A stretch of DNA of 64,000 nucleotides from Clostridiales bacterium. Lineage in GTDB: Bacteria > Bacillota > Clostridia > Christensenellales > Aristaeellaceae. Both the position numbers and the translations under genes were made by a program. Numbering within the stretch: position 1 is the stretch's first letter; every line of letters begins with the position of its first letter. The notes under the pieces were generated by a model. That model did not search any database. It was not told the origin of the DNA and saw only the letters and a list, made by a program, of their open reading frames with translations. Where the stretch lies: contig SVGY01000001.1 of NCBI GenBank assembly GCA_015056145.1, forward strand, positions 124,001 through 188,000, given 5' to 3'. Positions 27,458 through 38,060 of this stretch are shown here, piece after piece.

Positions 27458-28522
27458 TCACAACTTCACGGCAATGACCGCATCCCGGTCAACAGCCTGC
27501 TCCACCCAATGGGCAAAGCCATTATAGGGCGCATCCCGCAACGGAACAAGGCCCGCCTTTTCCAGTGCCTCCTCCACACGCCGCCTTTGCAGGGTGTATG
27601 TATTAAACGAAAGCGCTGCTGCGCCGCCTTTCTTCAGCATATCGGCGCATACCCTGGCGGTTTTGTCCACCAGCTTATCCAGTGATGCAGTACGGCCGCC
27701 GTCCGAAGGAGCGTGCTGCACGCCGTAGGGCAGATCTGCCACAGCAATATGGCAGCAGCTTTTCTGCAACGCCTGGCTCAGGCAATCCTGATCGCCCTGC
27801 AGCAGTCTCAAAGTGCGTTTATCGCCCTGTTTCCAAGCTTCCGGCGTATTGCTCAGAGAATAGTGCACCATGCGCACACTTCTGCCCTTTGGCATGGTCA
27901 GGGAATTTTCTTCCCTCTTATGTTTGAAACGGTGAAGCTTCAAAGAACGGGCAAAATATGTGTCTGCCTCATTGAGCGCCTTTGTATCCACATCGGAACC
28001 CAAGGCGTTATGCCCCTCTACCAGTGCGCAGAAAAGCGTTGTTCCCTTGCCACACATGGGATCCAACACCAGCAGCGGCTCGTTGCCCGAGGCAAAATCA
28101 GAAGCATACCGGGCACAATGAATCAGCATCTGCGTAAAATCGGCGTTGGTTTTTCCTTTATACTTCAGCAATTGAGGCAACTCATCAGGATAATAGCAGG
28201 GGATGCCGCCTTCCAGCGGACGGAGCCACTCGCCGTTGCGTTCTGCATTCATGCAGCAACCCGCATTGGAGGAAATATGGTGCCATGCTTCCTCAGAAAG
28301 GTTTTCAGCTTCAAAGGATAGCCAGTTTTTACCGCCCAGGGTGATGAGCTCCGGCTCGGCTGCAATGCCAAAACACTTCAGCGCACAACGAAGCTCCGTC
28401 ATAGCCAGCGTTAGTAATGACTGCTGATAACGTACATTGGAATGCGGCTTTAAAAGCATTGTGTAAAACAAGTGAGAACCTCTTTCCGTATCCTTCAAGC
28501 CGATACCACAGCTTGACATCAT
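27458..28522 (-). CDS. THUMP-less TRM11-like RNA methyltransferase
   Basis: LLVLDPMCGKGTTLFCALVEGHNALGSDVD and VADLPYGVQH. Confidence 0.75.
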   Translation of the reverse strand: MMSSCGIGLKDTERGSHLFYTMLLKPHSNVRYQQSLLTLAMTELRCALKCFGIAAEPELITLGGKNWLSFEAENLSEEAWHHISSNAGCCMNAERNGEWLRPLEGGIPCYYPDELPQLLKYKGKTNADFTQMLIHCARYASDFASGNEPLLVLDPMCGKGTTLFCALVEGHNALGSDVDTKALNEADTYFARSLKLHRFKHKREENSLTMPKGRSVRMVHYSLSNTPEAWKQGDKRTLRLLQGDQDCLSQALQKSCCHIAVADLPYGVQHAPSDGGRTASLDKLVDKTARVCADMLKKGGAAALSFNTYTLQRRRVEEALEKAGLVPLRDAPYNGFAHWVEQAVDRDAVIAVKL

Positions 28523-28644
28523 TACTTTAGCACATTATAGCACAGCCAGTATTCAAATGCAAATGTTTTCCAAAGCCTGCGACAATTGTTTTCAAGAATG
28601 GACATATTTTCTCCGGGAAGGCAGCAAAATATTCACAGGCATCA

Positions 28645-28684
28645 AAAAACGCCATTCCTTTACAAAAAGAATGACGCTTTTTCG
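28645..28684 (-). terminator. Intrinsic terminator after tRNA cluster
   Basis: AAAAAACGCCATTCctttacaaaaaGAATGACGCTTTTT. Confidence 0.65.
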
Positions 28685-28702
28685 CCGGGGTAGGGCGATG
28701 GT

Positions 28703-28777
28703 TGGCTGGGGTAGCAGGATTTGAACCTACGAATGCGGGAGTCAAAGTCCCGTGCCTTACCGCTTGGCGATACCCCA
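28703..28777 (-). tRNA. tRNA-Gln(TTG)
   Basis: Reverse complement TGGGGTATCGCCAAGCGGTAAGGCACGGGACTTTGACTCCCG...CTACCCCAGCCA. Confidence 0.94.
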
Positions 28778-28795
28778 AAAAAGGGTATAAAAAAA

Positions 28796-28871
28796 TGGGG
28801 TGAGTGATGGGGTTCGAACCCATGACTTCCAGAGCCACAATCTGGCGCTCTTCCACTGAACTACACCCACC
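28796..28871 (-). tRNA. tRNA-His(GTG)
   Basis: Reverse complement GGTGGGTGTAGTTCAGTGGAAGAGCGCCAGATTGTGGCTCTGG...CTCACCCCA. Confidence 0.94.
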
Positions 28872-28876
28872 ATGTC

Positions 28877-28953
<77 letters not shown>

Positions 28954-29247
28954 AAACCGCGCGTTAGAGGAGAAACCTCAGGTCAATCCGCTGACGAGAT
29001 AGAAGTTTACCACAACCCGCCCCAAATGTCAACAGGTGATTTTTATTTTCTGAAGTTTTTTCCAGACGCATCCGAAACATTTTAGAAACTGCCGGTGTGC
29101 TGGATCTGGATAGCGAGCTGGAACTCTGGTTTTCCGGACTTGGCAGGGGCAAATTCGACTTTGTTGCTACCTGCGACGTGACCGGGCTTTGCAAGCTGAT
29201 TTCTCAGCTGGTGCTGTAATTCCCTTAGCGCAACAAACAAAAAATAA

Positions 29248-29279
29248 CAACCGCAGCCACGCATACCGGCTGCGGTTGT
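29248..29279 (-). terminator. Intrinsic terminator of inositol-monophosphatase-like gene
   Basis: ACAACCGCAGCCacgcataccGGCTGCGGTTGT with minus-strand T-run. Confidence 0.8.
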
Positions 29280-29284
29280 TGTGT

Positions 29285-30097
29285 TTACCTGAAAACCTCG
29301 TGATACGGCATTTCAGGAATATGCTTGCGAACAATTCCTTCCAGCTTTTCAAAATTCTCCCGGCTGTTGGCGGCGATCACCATACTGGCCTGATCAAAGT
29401 GCAATTCCTCAGCCAAATGCCCGGAAATGTATCCTCCGGCCTCTTTCAGGATCACCAGCGCAGCGGCATAATCCCAGGGAAAAACCCTGAACTCAAAAAA
29501 CAGGTCACAAATTCCTTCTGCCAGATAGCATATTTCCAAAGCACAGCTGCCAAACCGTCTTACATCATTGCACTGAGCATAGGCTTCATTGATCACCTGG
29601 ACGCAAAGGGGAGCAAATTCTTTGCGATACAGGCTCATGGCAGTGCAAAACATACCTTTTTGAAATTCCGTCTCAGAGGTGTGGATCCTTTTCCCATTGC
29701 AGAAGGAGCCGCCGTTTTTGCAGGCAGAATACATTCTTTTCTGCGCAGGATTGTACACAACGCCAAGCACTGCCTCATCGTTATGGAGCAATGCCACAGA
29801 AATGCAGAATTCCCGGATGTTTCTGGCAAAATTGGCAGTACCGTCAATGGGGTCCACCACCCAGACATACTCGCCGTGCCTATCGCCGGTGGAGCCTTCC
29901 TCTCCAAAGAATGCGGAGCCGGGGATAAGCTTGCACAACTTGTGCTGCAGATACTTCTGCACGTTGATATCTGCTGTGGTAACAATATTTATGGGAATAT
30001 CCTTTTCCTCCACATCGTAGGCAGCAGTGGTGATCTTTGCAGCCTTTCTGACGATGCTGATTACCTTCCCGGTGAGTTTTTTCAGGTTCGTTTGCAC
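29285..30097 (-). CDS. Inositol monophosphatase family protein
   Basis: FFGEEGS, VVDPIDGTANFARNI motif. Confidence 0.92.
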   Translation of the reverse strand: MQTNLKKLTGKVISIVRKAAKITTAAYDVEEKDIPINIVTTADINVQKYLQHKLCKLIPGSAFFGEEGSTGDRHGEYVWVVDPIDGTANFARNIREFCISVALLHNDEAVLGVVYNPAQKRMYSACKNGGSFCNGKRIHTSETEFQKGMFCTAMSLYRKEFAPLCVQVINEAYAQCNDVRRFGSCALEICYLAEGICDLFFEFRVFPWDYAAALVILKEAGGYISGHLAEELHFDQASMVIAANSRENFEKLEGIVRKHIPEMPYHEVFR

Positions 30098-30288
30098 TGT
30101 AAGGCACCTCTTTTCCGCTAAAGTATAGCACAGGAAAAGAGGGCAGGCAATGAATAAAAAATCAGTGCAGGCATTACAGAAAAATTAAACTGAAACCGGA
30201 TGTAACAATTGCAAAATTTGTTCCGCACTGGTATAATAAAAGAACATTATTCTATCTGCATCAAATATTTTTTGAAAGGTTGATTGGC

Positions 30289-31758
30289 ATGTCCGAATTC
30301 AACAGTTGGAATTCTTCTTTCGATGCGCCCTCGCCCGCTGCTCCATCATCAAAAAACCGTTCCTCCGGCCCCTGGTTCATTCCGCTTACGCTCTTGGGGA
30401 TCATCCTTGTGGGCGGGCTTTCCATCCTTATGAGTTGGTTGACCCGTGATGTGCGTGACCGTCCCATATGGATGATGGGGCTGATCTTCATGATCCCTGC
30501 CGGCGCAATGTTTTTTACAGCGATGTTTCTGGAATTCCGCACCGGCGCAATGACCCCTGCCACCAGCCGCAAGCCTCAGGTCATCGTTGCCATCGTTGCC
30601 ACGATACTGACTTTTGCTGTAGGTTGCATCTGCGATGCGATTTATCTGTATGGCGGTTTCATCCGTGATGCAGGCGTCAAGTTCATCTTTGCCATAGACC
30701 GTGGCGATACCATTGACTGGGACGCATACGATGAAGAAAACAGCCCGACCCGTGGCGATGAGCTGAATTCCTGTGCAAACGAACTTCTGGCAAAAATGCC
30801 CAAGTACACCGATGTGGGCCTGATCACCTATAGCTGGCAACCCTTGGAGACGTTTGCCTTTTCAAAAGCTGACGATGCATACAAAGCTGCCTTCCCGGAC
30901 CTGATTACCGCAAGGGGGGACGAAGGCGTCAGCTATATCAACACTCTCAATGCCGCCATTTCCCTCTCCGAACAGGACACCAAAAAGCTGCCCACCAGAA
31001 TCCTCCTGTTCACCGGCGGCGATGAAGCCGTATATCTCCTGGATGATAACGGAGACGTACACAGCAGCATCAGTGAAAACGACAATGAGCTCGGTTACAT
31101 TCTGTCCTCTCCCGAGGCCCGGGCACAGATCATTCAGCAGTTGAAGGATGCAGGCTGCACCTTGTACGTCATCTCCCCCACCGGACAAATCAGCGAAAGC
31201 CTTCAGGAAGTTGTAACCGAAACCGGCGGTATTTCCGTTTCCATTGAGGAAGCCGCTGTGACCCCTGAGTTTGTTTCCATCATCACCGTGGATGGCGATA
31301 TGCTCCGTTCCTCCTCCCGTTCCGCAAAGATCCTTTCCCTGATCATGCTGTTGCTGGAAGGCCTGGGCATTGGCATCTGCATATCCATCATGCTCTCCAC
31401 CGTTGGCCAGAAGCGTTTCCAGATGATTCTTTCTCCCCTTATGGGCGCTTTGAGCTTTGTGTTGGTCAAACTGATTGGAACCCCTGACAGCAATCCCCTG
31501 GGACTTTGGTGGCTGTGGGAAGGCCTCAGTTTCCTGCCTCTGGGCCTGATCTTTATGAAGAAAAACATCATTCAAAAGCAAAGCTTTACTGGCGGTTCCG
31601 AAACGGCCCCTTCCCAGCCGATGGATTCCTGGGGCGGTTCCTTTGGCACAGGCGGCTCTTCCTCCTTTGGAAACAATTTCGGCGGAACATCCTCTTCTTC
31701 CAGTTTTTCCTCGGGCAGCAGCTGGGGTACTGGTTTTGACAACAGTGCAAAATGGTAA
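30289..31758 (+). CDS. Membrane protein with vWA-like domain and Gly/Ser-rich C-terminus
   Basis: TM segments plus FIFAIDRGDTIDW...RILLFTGGDEAV vWA-like core; C-terminus GGSFGTGGSSSFGNNFGGTSSSSSFSSG. Confidence 0.7.
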   Translation: MSEFNSWNSSFDAPSPAAPSSKNRSSGPWFIPLTLLGIILVGGLSILMSWLTRDVRDRPIWMMGLIFMIPAGAMFFTAMFLEFRTGAMTPATSRKPQVIVAIVATILTFAVGCICDAIYLYGGFIRDAGVKFIFAIDRGDTIDWDAYDEENSPTRGDELNSCANELLAKMPKYTDVGLITYSWQPLETFAFSKADDAYKAAFPDLITARGDEGVSYINTLNAAISLSEQDTKKLPTRILLFTGGDEAVYLLDDNGDVHSSISENDNELGYILSSPEARAQIIQQLKDAGCTLYVISPTGQISESLQEVVTETGGISVSIEEAAVTPEFVSIITVDGDMLRSSSRSAKILSLIMLLLEGLGIGICISIMLSTVGQKRFQMILSPLMGALSFVLVKLIGTPDSNPLGLWWLWEGLSFLPLGLIFMKKNIIQKQSFTGGSETAPSQPMDSWGGSFGTGGSSSFGNNFGGTSSSSSFSSGSSWGTGFDNSAKW

Positions 31759-31773
31759 CGGAGGTTTCAGAAC

Positions 31774-32778
31774 ATGAAAAAAATCATTTCTCTCATCTTT
31801 GCATGCATGCTTCTTTTCTGCATGACGGCTGTACAGGCTGAGCAATTCCATCATGCAACTGTTTCCCCCACGCCGGTTCCCTATGGTAATGTGGCGGGCA
31901 CCGTTACGGATGCATATTCTTCCTCTCCCCTGCAAGGCGTTACCGTAACCGTTGGTACCGTTACTGTAACCACCGATGCAAACGGCGCATACTCCATTGA
32001 GCTTGCTCCGGGCGAATACACACTTACCTTTGAAAAAGAGGGATTCGGCACAGAAACTGCGGATGTAACCATCGCTCCCGCAATGGAAACTACCAAGGAT
32101 GTGGCTTTGTCCGGCGGCGCCCTCGTTTCCGGCTATGTATGCGACGCTACCGATCCCACCATCTTCCTTGCGGATGTCACCGTAAGCTGCGGAAGCGTTT
32201 CCACCGTAAGCGATGCTTCCGGCCGTTACAGTCTTTTCCTCCCCTCTGGCGAGCATACCATCACCTTTGTAAAGGAAAACTTTGTTGAAGCCAGCAAAAC
32301 CGTTTCTGTTTCCGCAGGCACTGATACAGAGCAGGATGCTTTCCTTTCCGGAGTTTTGGCCAGCAATGAATACCGCGTGGTCCTCACCTGGGGCGCAATC
32401 CCCAGCGACCTGGACTCTCACCTTAAAGGCGAAACGGAAAACGGTACAGATTATCACATTTATTTCAACAAAAAGGAAAAAAGCGGGCAGGCCCAGCTGG
32501 ACGTGGACGACACCTCAAGTTATGGTCCGGAAACCGTAACCTTTACAGCCCATGCTGATAGAAATTATGTGTTTTATATCCACGACTATTCCAACAGAGC
32601 CAACCGCACTTCCAAAAAGATGTCCAATTCTTCCGCCAAGATCGAAGTATTCCGGGGCGAAACGCATTTGATGACCTTCTCCATCACACCTGACAATGCG
32701 GGTATATACTGGGAGGTATTCCGTGTTGAAAACGGCCAGTTTATTGAAGTGGACAGCATAAGAAGCAACGAGCCGTAA
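31774..32778 (+). CDS. Secreted protein with two carboxypeptidase-regulatory-like domains and YfaP/DUF2135-like C-terminus
   Basis: GTVTDAYSSSPLQGVTVTVGTVTVTTDANGAYSIELAPGEYTLTFEKEGF; LTWGAIPSDLDSHL. Confidence 0.8.
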   Translation: MKKIISLIFACMLLFCMTAVQAEQFHHATVSPTPVPYGNVAGTVTDAYSSSPLQGVTVTVGTVTVTTDANGAYSIELAPGEYTLTFEKEGFGTETADVTIAPAMETTKDVALSGGALVSGYVCDATDPTIFLADVTVSCGSVSTVSDASGRYSLFLPSGEHTITFVKENFVEASKTVSVSAGTDTEQDAFLSGVLASNEYRVVLTWGAIPSDLDSHLKGETENGTDYHIYFNKKEKSGQAQLDVDDTSSYGPETVTFTAHADRNYVFYIHDYSNRANRTSKKMSNSSAKIEVFRGETHLMTFSITPDNAGIYWEVFRVENGQFIEVDSIRSNEP

Positions 32779-32811
32779 ACATTTTCTATTTGCTGATAGC
32801 TTAGTTCCGAT

Positions 32812-32850
32812 ACAAAAAGGACGCCGAGAACAGCTCGGTGTCCTTTTTGT
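32812..32850 (+). terminator. Intrinsic terminator
   Basis: ACAAAAAGGACGCCGAGaacaGCTCGGTGTCCTTTTTGT. Confidence 0.8.
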
Positions 32851-33080
32851 TTGAAAACCAGCTACCTTCTTATTTTCGTTTTTGTTCAGTTTATCACAGT
32901 TGCTTTTTCATTGCACAAACAAAGTGCATGTTCAAAACTCTCATTTGCTGCCTGTAGCCCGTATGTTTGTGTTCGTCATGTGTAAATTATGGCAATTGTC
33001 TGTGCGTTTACAACTCGTTTACATATATATCATTTACCATTCATTATATTTGGTGGTATACTAAAAAGCGAGGTGATTCA

Positions 33081-33743
33081 ATGAAAAAGTGCATTTTGAT
33101 CGTTGAAGATGATCCCGCAATCTCCAGGCTGATTGAAAGTAACCTGTTTGTTGCCGGATACGAAACCGTATGCGCCATGGACGGACAAAGAGCGCTTGAC
33201 AGCCTGTCTGGCCATCATTTTGATCTTGCGCTTTGCGACATCATGTTGCCGGAATTAGATGGTTTTGAGCTGCTTCCTTATCTGCGGGAGAGAAACATCC
33301 CCGTGATCTTCGTCTCCGCCAGAACAGATATACAGAGCCGTATTCAGGGCCTCCGGCTGGGTGCCGAGGATTATCTGGTCAAACCCTTTGATATTTTGGA
33401 GCTTCTTGTACGCATGGAAAAGGTTCTGGCACGCACTGCCTCGTCAGAGAATAAGATCAGATATCAGGATATCACCATCGATCTCAACAGCCGATCCGTC
33501 TTCATGGGGCAAGAACCAATTCTGCTCAAACCCATGGAATACGAACTTTTATGTATGTTTGCAAAACACCCCGGCATGGTACTGACACGGGAAAAACTGC
33601 TGCGTCAGGTATGGGGAGACGAGTTTTTTGGGGAAACCCGAACGGTAGATGTACATGTATCCGCACTTCGCCGCAAGCTGAACTTGGGCGAACGTCTTGC
33701 AACGGTTTACAAAATTGGCTATCGTTTGGAGGCAGACGCATGA
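33081..33743 (+). CDS. OmpR/PhoB-family response regulator
   Basis: MKKCILIVEDDPAISRL receiver; winged-helix C-terminus VLTREKLLRQVWGDEF...VDVHVSALRRKL. Confidence 0.94.
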   Translation: MKKCILIVEDDPAISRLIESNLFVAGYETVCAMDGQRALDSLSGHHFDLALCDIMLPELDGFELLPYLRERNIPVIFVSARTDIQSRIQGLRLGAEDYLVKPFDILELLVRMEKVLARTASSENKIRYQDITIDLNSRSVFMGQEPILLKPMEYELLCMFAKHPGMVLTREKLLRQVWGDEFFGETRTVDVHVSALRRKLNLGERLATVYKIGYRLEADA

Positions 33744-35164
33744 AGCTGTGGGCAAAGCAGACGCTTGTTGCGCTGACGATCATACTCCTGTCCTTCAGCT
33801 TGTGCCTGTATTGGTTCGTTTTCCAAGAAACAAACCGCCTGCTGGAGGCTGTTGTATCAAGCGGCAAGGAAGACATTTCGCTTTTCTGTGAGCATCTGAC
33901 AATTCTGGAACGCACGGAAAGTGTTTCTTCCGACACGGATCCTATCACCCGGCGTTCATTGATTCAGTTTGTGTTCTCCACCTATGCACGTCTGCTTCAA
34001 AACCGTGAGCAGAATTATTCTCTGGTAGAGGGAGGAGAATATTTGTATCACATTTCAACGTTTCAGCCCATGACGCTTCTGCCCATGGATGAAAACTCGC
34101 TCACCGCCCATGTGCTGACCAAAGCAAACGGTGTGCCTCTGCTGGTTTCCGCCAAGAACATTACATTGTTGCATACACCCGTCACGGTGTATTTGATTCA
34201 AAACATCAGCGGCACATTAGCCCATATACGCACACTGACACGCACAGCACAGCTGACCCTGGGAATATGCCTGATAATCAATGCCATTCTTCTGGCAATT
34301 ATGCTGCGGCGTTCTCTGAAGCCGCTCCGCCGTTTGACGCAGATCTCCGAACGAATTGCCGGTGGAGAATATGCCCTGCGGTCAAACATCCTCTCATCCG
34401 ATGAAGTAGGCGATTTGTCCAACGCCTTCGATCACATGGCGGATACCGTTGAGCAAAAAATTCTCGATCTCGAAAACACGTCCAAGCGTCGGGAATTGCT
34501 TCTGGGGGCTTTAACCCACGAAATAAAAACGCCTATGACTGCGATTGTTGGTTTTTCCGACAGTCTTTTGACCATGCCGCTGACAGAGGAAAACAAAATG
34601 CAGGCAGCATATGAAATTCACGAAGCGGCTCTGCGCACAGAACGTCTCTGTCAAAAAATGATGCAGCTTATTGCCATGAGCGACTGTCCAGCAGTGGTAC
34701 GGCGGTTGCTTTTGACAGATACGTTGTTTCAGACAGTAAAGAACGTTACACAGGCGCATCTGACAAAAAAGCAGATTACGCTTTCTCTCCAAACGAAAAC
34801 TGAAACCATCTTTGGCGACAGCGACCTGCTGACCGCTTTGCTTACCAACCTGATCGACAATGCCGCAAAGGCCAGTGAAATTGGAAAAAATATTGAACTG
34901 ACCGCCGATGAAACAGCGGATGCTTATCTGCTCACGGTGAAAGACGAAGGCAACGGCATTCCTGCGGATCATATTGCCTGGGTGACAGAACCCTTTTACC
35001 GGGTAGACAAGGCACGCAGCCGCCAGCAGGGAGGCGCAGGTCTGGGCCTCACCCTGTGCAAAATGATCGCACAGGCGCACCATGGCTCGCTGCACATCGA
35101 AAGCGCTGAAGGCACAGGCACATGCATCACCGTCACGTTGCCCAAGGAGGATGACCATGAATAA
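33740..35164 (+). CDS. Sensor histidine kinase (HAMP, HisKA, HATPase)
   Basis: LLGALTHEIKTPMTAIVGFSD; LLTNLIDNAAKAS; QQGGAGLGLTLCKMIAQAHHG. Confidence 0.94.
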   Translation: MKLWAKQTLVALTIILLSFSLCLYWFVFQETNRLLEAVVSSGKEDISLFCEHLTILERTESVSSDTDPITRRSLIQFVFSTYARLLQNREQNYSLVEGGEYLYHISTFQPMTLLPMDENSLTAHVLTKANGVPLLVSAKNITLLHTPVTVYLIQNISGTLAHIRTLTRTAQLTLGICLIINAILLAIMLRRSLKPLRRLTQISERIAGGEYALRSNILSSDEVGDLSNAFDHMADTVEQKILDLENTSKRRELLLGALTHEIKTPMTAIVGFSDSLLTMPLTEENKMQAAYEIHEAALRTERLCQKMMQLIAMSDCPAVVRRLLLTDTLFQTVKNVTQAHLTKKQITLSLQTKTETIFGDSDLLTALLTNLIDNAAKASEIGKNIELTADETADAYLLTVKDEGNGIPADHIAWVTEPFYRVDKARSRQQGGAGLGLTLCKMIAQAHHGSLHIESAEGTGTCITVTLPKEDDHE

Positions 35165-35312
35165 GAAAACCTTGATCTTAACGGCCATACTGGTGCTTAT
35201 GGCACTGGGTCTGTTATTGGGTTTATCCCTCATGACAAACAGCATGATCGAAGCGCAATTCCAGCGACAGGTGAGGGTTACGGTTTCTCCGGATCTTTAC
35301 GATGATTATTAA
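35157..35312 (+). CDS. 51-aa single-TM protein translationally coupled to the kinase
   Basis: MNKKTLILTAILVLMALGLLLGLSLMTNSMIEAQFQRQVRVTVSPDLYDDY; overlaps kinase stop. Confidence 0.65.
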   Translation: MNKKTLILTAILVLMALGLLLGLSLMTNSMIEAQFQRQVRVTVSPDLYDDY

Positions 35313-35530
35313 ATGATTCGGTGTTTACAAACCAATTACAACCTGAAAACAAATTGATGCGGACTTATTCCCGCAACTGCTGTAGAATCAGGACAGGATG
35401 TGTGAGGACAAGCGCTTTGTGCTGACGTATGCTATCCGGCACGTTCAATGCATGAGTGGCTCAACCGTCCGCAGAAAGTGCGAACGCCTCACAACAGCCA
35501 GTACAAAAACAGCTTATTGAGGTGACTACT

Positions 35531-36718
35531 ATGAAAAAAATCATTGCGTTGTTCTTCGTGATTATGTTGTTTCCGTTCTGTGCCAGGGCGGAAAACATCA
35601 GGGATCAGGTAGATGCTCCGGAAACCGTGGAAACGATCCTTTCATCCAACAGCGGAAAAACCGTCATTACCATGGATGCTGCTGTTCATGTACCTGACGC
35701 AGATTCCGCCTTCCAGATTCCCGTTACTCCCATTTCCTTTGACTATGCGCTTGTTCCTGTTCTGGCAGAACTTATGTGGCCTGGTCTTGGAGATGAAACG
35801 CCGGAGATCCGGGAAGATGATGTCTATGCCACAAACGACACGCAACCAAATCCATTGTATATCAAGCATTCTGCTTCCATTTGGAAACACAGCACTGCGC
35901 AGGAGGATGTCAATATAGGCGTAACCACGTTTTACAATACTTTACCAGGTTCCGAAAAACCTTATGCCGCCAGTTTGCAATCCCATGTCGACTATGGTAT
36001 CACTATGCGTCAAAATGATCATGTGAATTATTTTGGTTTTTTCTTTCCGGGGATGAGGGACTCTATAGGGGGACATCCGCTATCAACCAGCGATGCGCTG
36101 GACATTGCAAACGGTTTTTTACAAACGATCACAGACGAACCCTTTGAATTGTTTGAGATGGGAATGGCGCAAGGTCATTCTTACGGAAGTGATCCTCTGG
36201 AAGGACCGGAACCTCTGGAAAACGATTTCTCCTATACCTTTATATTCACACGGGTCGTGGATGGCATTCCTCTTTTATACAGCGGCGGAGGCCAAACAAT
36301 GAGAACCTTTGCACGAGATGATCTGACTGTCCCTCCGGCTGGTTATGAAAAAATCGATATGACTCTAAACCGCGAGGGAAAGATTACCCAGTTCAACTGG
36401 ATGAATCCCTGCAATATCGGTAACCAGCGGCAACCCGTCACGCTGCTTCCCTTTGAAACTGTTTTTTCCATTGCTAAAAATGCAATGCCGCTGAAGTATC
36501 AGTGTTGGGAGCATAGCGGTGATATCCGCTTGCATGTAAATCGCATCGACTTGGGATATATGGCCGTTCTTCAGCGGAATACGCTGGACTTCGCACTGAC
36601 GCCGGTCTGGTGCTTTTACGGATATGACGCATCGGTTTCGCCGGCCGGAGACATCTCTCCCCTGCTGACTATCAATGCTACGGATGGCACTGTGATCGAT
36701 CTGGAATATGGTTATTGA
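35531..36718 (+). CDS. Secreted protein (possibly DUF6034-like) downstream of two-component system
   Basis: Signal peptide MKKIIALFFVIMLFPFCARAE; no firm domain. Confidence 0.75.
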   Translation: MKKIIALFFVIMLFPFCARAENIRDQVDAPETVETILSSNSGKTVITMDAAVHVPDADSAFQIPVTPISFDYALVPVLAELMWPGLGDETPEIREDDVYATNDTQPNPLYIKHSASIWKHSTAQEDVNIGVTTFYNTLPGSEKPYAASLQSHVDYGITMRQNDHVNYFGFFFPGMRDSIGGHPLSTSDALDIANGFLQTITDEPFELFEMGMAQGHSYGSDPLEGPEPLENDFSYTFIFTRVVDGIPLLYSGGGQTMRTFARDDLTVPPAGYEKIDMTLNREGKITQFNWMNPCNIGNQRQPVTLLPFETVFSIAKNAMPLKYQCWEHSGDIRLHVNRIDLGYMAVLQRNTLDFALTPVWCFYGYDASVSPAGDISPLLTINATDGTVIDLEYGY

Positions 36719-36833
36719 GCCGTTTTCATCACACATCCGTTTCAAACGCTTTTCCTCAACAAGCGTCTTGAATGCACGGTGCGTCTTTTGCAAAATCCGT
36801 CCCTCCCAAAAACAATAACGCAGCAAACGAACC

Positions 36834-36861
36834 TCTGCAATCAGGCAGGGGTTCGTTTCAA
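36834..36861. terminator. Stem-loop, likely terminator
   Basis: AACGAACCtctgcaatcaggcaGGGGTTCGTT. Confidence 0.6.
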
Positions 36862-36954
36862 TATTTTTGCCTTACACCTTTGATAGAAGACAGCTCGCTG
36901 GCACAAAAATGAATGCTTAATGGATAAAGAAGGGTTCAAACAAGGAATATGCAA

Positions 36955-36998
36955 AAAAATCCGAACCCGTTCCCTTCAGGAATCAGATTCGGATTTCT
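36955..36998 (-). terminator. Intrinsic terminator of ssrA
   Basis: Minus strand GAAATCCGAATCTGATTCCTGAAGGGAACGGGTTCGGATTTTTTT. Confidence 0.8.
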
Positions 36999-37004
36999 GC
37001 GGTA

Positions 37005-37352
37005 TGGTGGAGGTGAGGGGAATCGAACCCCCGTCCGAAAGCATGCTGACACAGTCTTCTCCGAGCGCAGTCATGAATTTGGGATTCCCCTCGCCGGACG
37101 CCTCATGACAGGCTGCCGACTACGGTAGCTTCATAATTACGGGTTATGCCGCAAAGCTTAGGCTAACTCGTTCCCCACTTAGCTGACGCCGGGAACCGGG
37201 CCAGTGGGCTGCCCGGGCCGACGCACGGCCATTAGGCCGCGAAAGACAATTCGGTATTGTCAGTTATTTTTTGTCCCCGTTGTTATGCGGTTCAGGGGCC
37301 GCAGCTCGCTTACCGTACCCTCAAACACTCCCGTCGAAACCAGAACACCCCC
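37005..37352 (-). ncRNA. ssrA: tmRNA
   Basis: 5' GGGGGTGTTCTGGTTTCGACGGGAGTG, 3' GGTTCGATTCCCCTCACCTCCACCA; tag ending DNTELSFAA*; adjacent smpB. Confidence 0.95.
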
Positions 37353-37384
37353 ATGTTGTTTTCCGGCCATGGCCGGTGGGAAAA

Positions 37385-37855
37385 TCACTCGCCCTGCCTG
37401 CGGCTGAAGGCTCGTTCCATCTCCCGCTGTGCATCCTTCTTGGCGGCTACGTCACGCTTGTCGTGCAGGTGCTTGCCCCGGCAGAGGCCAAGTTCCAGCT
37501 TCATGCGTCCATCCTTGAGGTAGACCTTCAGGGGAATCAGCGTGTATCCCTGACGGCTTACCAGGCCTGCCAGCTTGCGGATTTCAGATTTGTGCATGAG
37601 CAGCTTCTTGGGCCTGAGAGGATCTGTATTGAACACGCTGCCGTGCTCGTAGGGGCTGATGTGCATGCCCTCGGCGAAAATTTCGCCGTTGCGGATCATG
37701 CAGAAGCTTTCCTTCAGGTTCACCTTGCCCTGCCGCATGCTCTTTACCTCTGTGCCCATAAGGCTGAGGCCGCATTCGTAGGTTTCCTCCACGAAATACT
37801 CGTGATATGCCTTTTTGTTTTGCGCAACGAGCTTAATGCCCTTTTGGTGCGGCAT
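37385..37855 (-). CDS. smpB: SsrA-binding protein SmpB
   Basis: [41 protein letters not shown]. Confidence 0.97.
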   Translation of the reverse strand: MPHQKGIKLVAQNKKAYHEYFVEETYECGLSLMGTEVKSMRQGKVNLKESFCMIRNGEIFAEGMHISPYEHGSVFNTDPLRPKKLLMHKSEIRKLAGLVSRQGYTLIPLKVYLKDGRMKLELGLCRGKHLHDKRDVAAKKDAQREMERAFSRRQGE

Positions 37856-38060
37856 ATGGAAACCTCCTTTTCCTGCAGATGCTGAAACATTATATCATAC
37901 CCCCGGGCGAAAGTGCAAGCAAAAAACATTGCCCCTGAAACCCTTGCGCCAGGCCAATGCAACCGCAACTTTACAAATAGAAACCACAAATAAGTTGCAA
38001 TTTTCCATCCCGTTTTGTATGATGCAATGGCAGTGCACTCCACTTTATGTATTAGGAGGA

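Noticed and set aside
30862-32457. 531-aa minus-strand ORF
   Set aside because: Antisense to two well-supported plus-strand genes
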